The position numbers were made by a program, and so were the translations under genes. From Pseudoalteromonas luteoviolacea DSM 6061 (lineage in GTDB: Bacteria > Pseudomonadota > Gammaproteobacteria > Enterobacterales > Alteromonadaceae), in assembly GCF_001625655.1 (NCBI RefSeq), contig NZ_AUYB01000106.1:1-64000 (forward strand): a stretch of 64,000 nt of DNA, written 5' to 3'. Positions 45,003-53,400 of this stretch are shown here, in pieces. Position 1 is the stretch's first letter. Each line of letters starts with the position of its first letter. The notes below the pieces were generated by a model. It saw only the letters and a list, made by a program, of their open reading frames with translations, did not search any database and had not been told where the DNA came from.

Positions 45003-46910
45003 ATGACAATAAAATGTACGATTCAGCACTATGCCTTTGCTTTATTAATCAGCTTATTAGTAGGCTGTGGAGGTGGAGGCGATAGTGAACAAACCAACAA
45101 TAGTAATATCACCAATAATAACTCAAATCAAAACTCGAATTCAGGTCAAGATAATTCCAACAATGGCAACAGCCAAACTGACACCGACAACTCTGATCAG
45201 GGTGATGCAGGCCAAGGCGATACAGACCAAGACAACGATAGCCCTGACAATGGCACACAAGAAGACGATACATTTGCTTCAATGCAAAATGTGTCTAAGT
45301 TTATTCAACAGGCAACCTTTGGCGCGACTCCGGAGCAAATAAGAACTTTACAAGGCACTAGTGCGTCGCAGTGGTTTAAGTCGCAATTAGAGGTTCCCGC
45401 AAGCCTTGTATTACCAGCGGTTGTTGCAGCAGCACCCGATGATCCTGACGACGAATTTAACCTATTTCATATCGAACAAACTTCCCTCGCGTTTTGGCGA
45501 AATAGTATTGCAGGCCAAGACCAACTTAGGCAAAGAATGGCTTTTGCTTTGTCAGAATTATTGGTGGTCTCAAATGCAGGCGGTGAGGTGTTAACAGATA
45601 TCCCCGAAGCCGTAGCGGCGTATCAAGATTTATTGATCCAAAATGCATTTGGAAATTATCGCAGTGTATTAGAGTTAGTGACCTACTCCCCTGCTATGGG
45701 TCACTATCTCACTTATATGGGTAATGAAAAAGGTAATGAGCAAACAGGTCGAATGCCTGATGAAAATTATGCTCGCGAGCTGTTGCAATTGTTCACTTTG
45801 GGTGTTGTCGCACTGAATAAAGACGGCACTGCGGCATTAAACAGCGAGGGTTTATCGGTTGAGCTTTACGACAACACGGATATAACCGGGTTGGCTCGCG
45901 TATTCACAGGTTTGAACCTAAATGAAGATGACCCTGAGGAATTAATCAATACACGATTTACAAAGCCTATGCAGATCTTTCCAGAGTCACATTCTGAGAA
46001 AGAAAAGACGTTCTTGGGCTTAACCATTGCTTCTGGGACAGATGCTCAGAGTTCAATTACACAAGCCATAGACCACATATTTAATCATGATAACTTAGCG
46101 CCATTTGTTAGCAAGCAATTAATACAGCGACTGGTCACCTCAAACCCAAGCCCTGACTATGTCTCTCGAGTGGTGGCAGCATTTGAATCTGGGAAGTTTG
46201 TCTTACCTGATGGGTCTTCTGTAGGACTTGATAAGCGAGGTGACTTAACCGCGACATTAGCTGCAATTCTGTTTGACTCAGAAGCTAGACAAGTAGCTTC
46301 AAATACAGGCGGCAAAATCAGAGAGCCAATATTGCGTTTTACTCATTGGGCTCGCGCGTTCAATGTACAAAATATCGAGCCTAAGTATATTCCTCAATTA
46401 TGGGAAACCGGCGCAACCGCGGATTTAGGCCAGCACCCATATCGCTCTCCTAGTGTATTTAACTACTTTCGCCCTGGATATAAAGCGCCAGGAAGTAAAA
46501 GTGCAGAAATGGGTCTTGTGGCACCTGAACTACAGATCACGAACGCTAGTTCCATTCCTGGTTACATAAATTTCATGACTTACTTTGTGATGGGGCAGCA
46601 ACAGGAAGCAGATCTTGATGAATTAAAAGAGGAGTTTGATGAGATTGGTGTAAATTTCGATTTAGAAAAAGCACTGCAGAGCTTTAAGCCGGATTATGGG
46701 CCACTCTTACAAATTGCTCAGGTTCCGGCTGAACTTGTTAGCTATCTAGATCTACTTTTGTGCGCAAACCAAATGAGTACGCAAACCAAAGATAATATGG
46801 TAGCTGCTTTATCAAAAGTGCCTAATGATGATGACGATGGTTATCTACCAAGAGTTCATCTCGCCATTTTAATGGTGATGTCTTCACCTGATTACATAAT
46901 TCAAAAATAG
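45003..46910 (+). CDS. DUF1800 lipoprotein
   Basis: A lipobox (LLVGC) at residues 18-22 follows a short signal. A low-complexity Asn/Asp/Gln/Gly linker (about residues 28-90) is followed by the DUF1800 domain. The domain shows FIQQATFGATPEQIRTL at its start, then RMAFALSELLVVS, MPDENYARELLQLFTLG and a HPYRSPSVFNYFRPGY block near the end. The family is always found beside DUF1501 proteins, as here, 11 bases apart. Its biochemical role is unknown; both are probably envelope proteins. AGGA before the ATG supports the start. The TACAA-N2-TTGTA repeat upstream suggests control by the neighbouring two-component system. Confidence 0.93.
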   Translation: MTIKCTIQHYAFALLISLLVGCGGGGDSEQTNNSNITNNNSNQNSNSGQDNSNNGNSQTDTDNSDQGDAGQGDTDQDNDSPDNGTQEDDTFASMQNVSKFIQQATFGATPEQIRTLQGTSASQWFKSQLEVPASLVLPAVVAAAPDDPDDEFNLFHIEQTSLAFWRNSIAGQDQLRQRMAFALSELLVVSNAGGEVLTDIPEAVAAYQDLLIQNAFGNYRSVLELVTYSPAMGHYLTYMGNEKGNEQTGRMPDENYARELLQLFTLGVVALNKDGTAALNSEGLSVELYDNTDITGLARVFTGLNLNEDDPEELINTRFTKPMQIFPESHSEKEKTFLGLTIASGTDAQSSITQAIDHIFNHDNLAPFVSKQLIQRLVTSNPSPDYVSRVVAAFESGKFVLPDGSSVGLDKRGDLTATLAAILFDSEARQVASNTGGKIREPILRFTHWARAFNVQNIEPKYIPQLWETGATADLGQHPYRSPSVFNYFRPGYKAPGSKSAEMGLVAPELQITNASSIPGYINFMTYFVMGQQQEADLDELKEEFDEIGVNFDLEKALQSFKPDYGPLLQIAQVPAELVSYLDLLLCANQMSTQTKDNMVAALSKVPNDDDDGYLPRVHLAILMVMSSPDYIIQK

Positions 46911-46921
46911 GGATTGGCACC

Positions 46922-48274
46922 ATGAATAGACGTAAATTCTTGAAAACTGCAAGCGCAAGCGTAGTAGCATCTTCAATATTGAATATGGGACAGGCATTGG
47001 CAAATACTCAAGTCGCAGGCGATGAATATCGCGCTCTGGTTTGTGTGTTTTTGTATGGCGGTATGGATAATCACGACACAATAATTCCATATGATACTGA
47101 TAGCTATAATAAGTGGGCGCAAATTAGGCAGCCGCTATTAAGCCAATATACGACCAAACGAGATTTGGCAGGTTTGGTGCCAATTAACACACCGACAAGG
47201 TTTTCTGGTAGGCAATTTGCGCTGCCTCCCGAAATGGCGGGGATAGCAAATTTGTATCAGTCCGGTAAGCTTTCAATCATTGGAAATGTGGGCCCATTGT
47301 TAGAGCCTGTCACGGCGAGCTCGATAAAGGCTGAAACTGCTAAGCTTCCTTCTCGGTTATTTTCTCATAACGACCAGCAAAGTACTTGGATGTCTGGTAA
47401 AGCTGAAGGGGCCCAATATGGGTGGGCCGGACGATTAAATGACGCACTAATTAGTTCTGGTGTTCAAGAAGCAAATACCTTTTCTGCGGTGACAACTTCC
47501 AGTGCAGGGTTATTGGTTACTGGGACTAATACAACACCTTACCATGTTACTGATGGCAAGGCGGCAACCATTGATTTACTGAATCAATTTGCTGGTAATG
47601 AAGAAGTTCAAGCGCATTTCAGCGCCCTTGGCCACCAAACAAGTAATGTGTTGGAACAAGACTTAAGTACTAAGATAAATCAGTCTTTTGAAGCCAATGA
47701 AATGTACAATACAGCAATTTCAGGCCAAACACTGAACATCCCAACTTTTCCAACTACCCTTCTTGGCCGTCAATTAGAGTCAGTAACTAGATCGATAGCG
47801 ATTAGAGAGCAACTCCAAACTAAAAGGCAAATTTTCGTCGTTGCGATGGGTGGATTTGATACACACTCGGAACAAGTTAGAAGTCTGCCTAAACTCCAAG
47901 CTGCACTCGATGGTGCCTTGACCGCATTTAATAATGCAATGGAAAGCATGGGGTTAAGTAATAATGTCACGTTGTTTACTGCATCGGATTTCGGCCGGAC
48001 ACTGGCCATAAACGGCGATGGCACAGATCACGGTTGGGGCGCTCACCACTTTGTAATGGGTGGAGCAATTAACGGAGGCACTATTTTTGGTGATATCCCT
48101 CAAGCAGAGTTTAATCATGAACTGGATGCCGGCAGTGGTAGGTTAATTCCAACAATGGCCGTAGACCAATATGCTGCATCATTGGGTAACTGGTTGGGTT
48201 TAGATGACACGACATTGAGCAGTGTGTTTCCAAATTTAAGTAAATTTGGGCCAGCTCCTAATCTTTTTACTTAA
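46922..48274 (+). CDS. DUF1501 protein with Tat signal
   Basis: The N-terminus has a twin-arginine motif (NRRKFLKTASASVVASS), so it is exported folded. The DUF1501 core belongs to the alkaline-phosphatase/sulfatase superfamily. It shows FLYGGMDNHDTIIPYD near residue 40, FVVAMGGFDTHSEQ near 305 and TASDFGRT plus NGDGTDHGWGAHHFVMGG near 345-375, with Asp/His residues that could bind metal. It is the partner of the DUF1800 lipoprotein encoded 11 bases upstream. Reaction and substrate are unknown. Length (450 residues) is normal for the family. Confidence 0.94.
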   Translation: MNRRKFLKTASASVVASSILNMGQALANTQVAGDEYRALVCVFLYGGMDNHDTIIPYDTDSYNKWAQIRQPLLSQYTTKRDLAGLVPINTPTRFSGRQFALPPEMAGIANLYQSGKLSIIGNVGPLLEPVTASSIKAETAKLPSRLFSHNDQQSTWMSGKAEGAQYGWAGRLNDALISSGVQEANTFSAVTTSSAGLLVTGTNTTPYHVTDGKAATIDLLNQFAGNEEVQAHFSALGHQTSNVLEQDLSTKINQSFEANEMYNTAISGQTLNIPTFPTTLLGRQLESVTRSIAIREQLQTKRQIFVVAMGGFDTHSEQVRSLPKLQAALDGALTAFNNAMESMGLSNNVTLFTASDFGRTLAINGDGTDHGWGAHHFVMGGAINGGTIFGDIPQAEFNHELDAGSGRLIPTMAVDQYAASLGNWLGLDDTTLSSVFPNLSKFGPAPNLFT

Positions 48275-48457
48275 CTAATTAGTTAACTGCGCCTTTAGGC
48301 GCAGTTGCTACTCTGTTCAAAACGCAATTCTATCAAATGCTTTCCGTTCATTGAGATGTTATTCATTCAGTTTTATTGCAACTACAGGTTGAATCGGTAC
48401 ACTGTGAGCTGTAAAAATAAAAGCAGTTTGGCGAGTTGTGATTAAGCTGGAGCAGAG

Positions 48458-49330
48458 ATGGGGCAATCTATTTTTAAAAACCTGAAACGTTTTGAAGACT
48501 ATCAATTGATCTTATTGGGCTGGGTGGTAGTACTGGCAGCTGTGTGTCTGAATTGTACAGCGCATAGTTTGTTTATCGCTAAAGAAAGAGTTGATGTACT
48601 GTCTTCTATCGGCTGGTCTTTAAAGGAATTCGGCGTTTGGCTGGTAATGACACCAGCGCTTTGCTTTGCGCTTAACGCTACTCAGTATCGCGACCGCCCT
48701 ATTTTGCACTATTTAATTATTGGGCTTTATGCCGTAGGGATAGCCCTACTCATTAACACTTCTGTTGACGTGTTTATCGAAGCGATGCATTGGCAAGAAA
48801 GCCTGTTTTTTAACTGGCATAAACATGTGATTGCCTTTGTTGCGATTGTTGTAGTCTGGAAAATGATGCAGCAAATAGACCGAGAGCCAAAATCGCCGAA
48901 AAGACATTTAAAGACGGAGGCATCCAACCATCGTAACCTACTTGCGCCGCAACAGGTAGATATAACCCTTGATGATGATACAGCTAAAGAGTTAGCCATC
49001 TCCGAAGTTACTACTCTTAAGTTTAGTAATCCGAACCTAGAGATACAGCAAAGTGACATTACTTTTGTTCAAGCCAGTGGTAACTATCTCGAGATTAGCA
49101 CACCCACGGCAACGCATTTGGTTCGCATTACTCTCAAAGAGTTAGAAGTTATGCTCGATGACACACAATTTTTTAGATGCCACCGCTCATTTGTAGTGAA
49201 TTTAAATAAGGTCAGCACCGTAAAAAACCATCGCTCCGGGCATGGCGACGTCATCTTATGTAGTGGGCAAGTCGTTCCAGTGAGTAAAAGTAAACGTGCA
49301 AAGTTGAGAGAATTTATTGAACTTGCATAG
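48458..49330 (+). CDS. Membrane-bound LytTR-type transcriptional regulator
   Basis: GGAG seven bases before ATG supports the start. Four N-terminal membrane helices occur at about residues 17-40, 55-72, 78-98 and 110-130. A basic linker (REPKSPKRHLKTEAS) leads to a C-terminal LytTR DNA-binding domain (about 195-290) with ITFVQASGNYLEIST, TLKELEVMLDDTQFFRCHRSFVVNLNKV, quoted in parts, and the VPVSKSKRAKLREF end. It lacks a receiver domain, so it is probably a membrane-signal-responsive regulator. Targets are unknown. It stands alone after the DUF1501 gene. Confidence 0.9.
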   Translation: MGQSIFKNLKRFEDYQLILLGWVVVLAAVCLNCTAHSLFIAKERVDVLSSIGWSLKEFGVWLVMTPALCFALNATQYRDRPILHYLIIGLYAVGIALLINTSVDVFIEAMHWQESLFFNWHKHVIAFVAIVVVWKMMQQIDREPKSPKRHLKTEASNHRNLLAPQQVDITLDDDTAKELAISEVTTLKFSNPNLEIQQSDITFVQASGNYLEISTPTATHLVRITLKELEVMLDDTQFFRCHRSFVVNLNKVSTVKNHRSGHGDVILCSGQVVPVSKSKRAKLREFIELA

Positions 49331-49642
49331 AAGTCATACCGCTTTTTTGTATATAAAACAGGCTAATAAGGTTTGATGTTTTTAGTGGGTCATGTGTCAA
49401 AAAGCACGAATATCTCTAAACTAAGTAAAGAAAAAGCGCTTTAGAAGTACTTTGAAAGTATTCTTTCCAACGCGTTTTTAATCTTCAATAAAAATATATC
49501 TATATAAATCAGTTACTAAGTTTTGGGACGAATGGAGGAGTTGGTTAATACACCCCAAAATTAATCCATTTATCACCAAGCTCTTTGCTTCATAAACCTC
49601 TATCTATAAATTTGTTTGAAAGGGTTTAGATAGGAGCAAATT
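49331..49642. other. Intergenic region before the cytochrome b561 gene
   Basis: AT-rich, with no frame or strong hairpin. It must hold the b561 promoter; no clear -35/-10 pair was chosen. Confidence 0.4.
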
Positions 49643-50182
49643 ATGACAAATAAAACATTTACGCTAGCAACTCGCACTTTACATTGGCTAGTCGGTATTA
49701 CCATGCTGAGTTTAATTGTGGTTGGCATTTACATGGCAAACTTTGAAGTGTGGGCGCTTTATGATATTCACAAAAGCCTTGGCGTGTTGGCCTTGTTACT
49801 CATACTACCAAGGGTTATGTATCGGCTCATACAAGGTTTCCCCACACCGAACAATTCGCACAAAACATGGGAGCAGAAACTGTCACACCTGATGCATTGG
49901 GCACTACTTATTGGCACAGCTTTGATGCCGATTAGCGGTATGTTGTATTCAGGGTTTGGGGGCTATGGAGTCGATATATTTGGTTTTTCACTCGTGAGTG
50001 AAAATTTAGTAGGAGACGGAATAGAGCCTTACAATGAATCTGTTTTTATGATCTCAAAGACCGCACATTGGATAATTGGTTACTGTTTGAGCGCAGCAAT
50101 AGTATTTCATGTAGCGGGAGCGCTTAAGCATCACTTTATAGACAAAGATGACACATTAAACAGAATGACTGGAAAAGTGTAA
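49643..50182 (+). CDS. Cytochrome b561 (di-haem membrane cytochrome, CybB type)
   Basis: A 179-residue inner-membrane protein with four helices. Haem-ligand histidines are visible in RTLHWLVGITM, ALYDIHKSLGVLALLLILPR, LMHWALLIGTALMPISG and KTAHWIIGYCL plus VFHVAGALKHHF. This is the pattern of prokaryotic cytochrome b561, which oxidises superoxide or passes electrons to quinone. AGGAG precedes the start. A terminator follows 22 bases after the stop. Confidence 0.94.
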   Translation: MTNKTFTLATRTLHWLVGITMLSLIVVGIYMANFEVWALYDIHKSLGVLALLLILPRVMYRLIQGFPTPNNSHKTWEQKLSHLMHWALLIGTALMPISGMLYSGFGGYGVDIFGFSLVSENLVGDGIEPYNESVFMISKTAHWIIGYCLSAAIVFHVAGALKHHFIDKDDTLNRMTGKV

Positions 50183-50203
50183 TACGCTTTGACTAATACG
50201 TAA

Positions 50204-50241
50204 AAAAGAGCCCAGAATGCATTTGTTTTGAGCTCTTTTTT
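50204..50241 (+). terminator. Terminator of the cytochrome b561 gene
   Basis: AAAAGAGC pairs with GCTCTTTT across a 20-base loop, then a T-run to 50241. Confidence 0.7.
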
Positions 50242-50301
50242 GTAAGTTTTGCATTTTTAGCGCTACATTTGTAGCTCCTTTGGTTTAACAGGAGCAATAC
50301 A

Positions 50302-50448
50302 TTGATTGAGGTAACCCATAGCGGAAGCTTCTCGTTAATACTGGTTTTATTGGTTATTTGTTTACTCTTTTTATTTGGCCGTGCTCAACGAGCAAAGTTG
50401 GATAAAATTCGCAAACGCAATAAACAGCGCGATAATAAAGACGAGTGA
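50302..50448 (+). CDS. Small single-pass membrane protein (48 aa)
   Basis: CAGGAG seven bases before TTG 50302 opens a 48-codon frame. It encodes a short N-terminus, one hydrophobic helix (LILVLLVICLLFLFG, about residues 12-26) and a strongly basic cytoplasmic tail (RAQRAKLDKIRKRNKQR). This is the profile of a regulatory small membrane protein. It converges on the alpha-2-macroglobulin gene. The TTG start and short length limit certainty; family not recognised. Confidence 0.5.
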   Translation: MIEVTHSGSFSLILVLLVICLLFLFGRAQRAKLDKIRKRNKQRDNKDE

Positions 50449-50463
50449 CATAATTAGCCACTT

Positions 50464-53400
50464 TTAGTGCGCCTCTAACGCAGTTGCGCCTGAGCTACCG
50501 TATATTTCGGGTGTGTACATTAGCTCAACTTTTGCTGAAGGAGATATATAAACACCGCTGAACCTTGCCTCTGCTAAATACTCAAACAGAGTATGACCTT
50601 GCTCAAGTTTGTATCTATGCCAAACGACCTTTTGCATTGCCTCAGTCATGGGTTGACTTGATAAAGCCCGCTCTCCTATCCAATGTGTGTACTGTTTGTT
50701 GCGATGTATAGGGTTGACCGCGACGAGTGCGTTGGGTAAACGGTCTGTGACAATGACATGCTCTCGTTCGATAGGACTAAATACGACAAGCTTCACCTTC
50801 ACCAACTGCCCTACTTTAATCTCATTTAATTCTGTCGTTACCCACTCATTTTCCTGTAGAGTTTGATAGCTTTTAGTGATACCGATACCGCCAAAACTAG
50901 CGGTATCAGCTTCAAATGAGCGACTTGCAGTCATTCGAAGATAGTAGTCACCTCTGATATTTGTATTAATTTTATACTCGGTCACAAAATCATTTAGAAC
51001 TTTTGGAGTCAGCTCAGCAAAACTTGGGGTTGTACCCGTTCTATTTTTAAGCGCCCGAGTGCATAAAGCGTCATTTAATGTGTTGCCAAAATGCCCGGTG
51101 GCAAGCTGTTTGGCAACGACCAGTTTTGCGATGTCATCTCTAAGAGGCTGTTTTTCTGTCAACATGATTGCTAAGCATTGTGAATCGGTTGGGCCAATTG
51201 AAGCGAAGCTATTATCTTGAAACTTTGAGTCTAAAATCCTTAGGAGCGCGTTTTCGATACTGTCTTGATCCTCTCCAGCAGCCTTTAATGCAAGCAATTG
51301 AAGCAAGTTGCTTTTTGTATCGATAATTCCTTGTGACCTAATATATTTAACGTTTTCTAAACTAATGTCTCCTCGCTCGGCTAGGGCCCATAATAGCCAA
51401 CCTTTCGAATGCATTGAGAGGGTAGATGCAACATTAGGAGTGTAGTTTGGCGCACTCAAAAGTTCCTGCTTTAAACGCTCCACTAGGGTTTGATCTACTT
51501 TAAATTGATATTGGGAACCCTCAAGCCAGTAATGCGACAGCAAGGTGTATGCGGTTAGAAAAGCGTCTGTTTTTGTATTTGAAAAGTAACTGTAGCCATA
51601 AGAGCTGCTGTTTTGTGAACTGCCACTGCGTAGCAGTGTTTTAACTGTATTATTGTCGATTTTAGAGACTGGATTGTCATTTAAACTAACAGCTCTAGAT
51701 AGCGTCTGCTCCCAGCATTGATGCGGGTATTTGTTTTGATAATTCAATAACCCATGCCAGTCAGGAGATAGCTTGTTTGCTGGTATCACATGGCTTTTAG
51801 TAACCCGTTCGTTGTTGGGTATAACAACCGTTTGAGTTGAGCTAGCATCGACTTTAACAGAGCGCTCAAAAGAGTAATTACTGTCTATAACTTCGAATAT
51901 CGCAGTTTGGTTATAGCTGCTGTCAGTTGAGCTCTCAATATATATTTGGTGCTTTCCTAAAGGCAGTTCCGAGAGAGCGATATTGAATGAATTTCGTTCA
52001 TTGGGCTGTAAGTCTAATTGATATACTTGAGTTGTTTCACTACCAATTTTGATGTCTATTTTATCTTTAGTTATTCGATCAGTTCTATTTGTGGCTACGA
52101 GTCTTGCGTAAGCACGATCCTTGTCGAAAATCTTCGGTGGCACATATAGAGAGTATTCAATTGCCGACGAAGTATTAATTACTCCCTCATACCTTGCATG
52201 GTTGTTTTCACTTGCTGCCAGTGCAAACAATCTCCAGCGTCCTATTAACTGAGGAAGTTGTACATTTAAAGACTTGGCGGTGGCTTCTCTCACACTTACT
52301 GTATCTAACCAAACTGACTGGTCCATAACAGTTCGAGAACCATTGGGTGGAGGTGCTGCCGGCGCGTATGCAGAGCGATATCGAGTTTGATAAGTATTAT
52401 TATGAGAATAAAAATAATTAAAAAGCTCTGGGGACTTTAAAGCGTCTTGATTTACTGACCATTTTGTAAGGTTGTAAAAGTGATTAAATGGCAGTTTATA
52501 TGAATAGCTGTCATAGAGTTCATCAAAACTGACGTCGCTAGTACGTTTAAACGTCATGTCATAGAGCGCATCATTTACGAGCCAAAGTTGTACGTCAGAA
52601 TCTTGGTTACTATTAAGGGTGATACTTAGATTGCTATTTGGTTTTGCATTAGTCTGATGAGCAACTGAAAGCTCTAGCTTCTTCGAATGGGTAACATCGA
52701 CCTTTATACTTGCAAAAGTACCTAACATGCTGCGCTTTTTCGGCAAACTAAAATTGTTTTGGCTTGCGGGGATAAATTCAAACTGCTCCGTTAATTTTTC
52801 AAATAGCTCATTAACTTCTTCTGCGTTTAGGTTTTTAATTTCACTGCGCTGTTGGATGTTAAAAGGCATGTAAATATTGGCTGTAAAACCCGGTAAATGT
52901 TTTTCTGATATATCTAGGCTAATTATGTTCTCACCTTCGCTGAGCTTTGCTGAGGTAATCTCCTGATATTCACCGGCGTTTATAAATATTGTTGCTTTGC
53001 CCGCAAAGTCTGAATGCACGTTTAACTTGTATGTACTCCCAACGGTTGCTTGGTTTTGCCCTTTTAAGGTCAAGCTGGCTTTAGCTGGGTTTGTACTTGG
53101 TTCATTCGAATAGACATTGTGTGTTCTTGTCCATGTATATCGGCCATTTTCACTTTCTATTTCAAACGTTAGCCTTCCTTTATGAGCGAAAGGGATATCA
53201 CAATTAAATGGCGTTGTGCCGGCACAGAGCGCTAGCTTTTTATCATCTTCTAATGCTAAATATACAGTCGCATCTGTGGCTATTTGTTTGCCCGCTTTCT
53301 CTAGTGCGATTATGCTAAGTACATGATTAGTTTGTTTTGTACCTATGAAATGCTCTCTAGAAAAATACGGCAGGCTCGTACGATAAAAATGACTTTCCCC

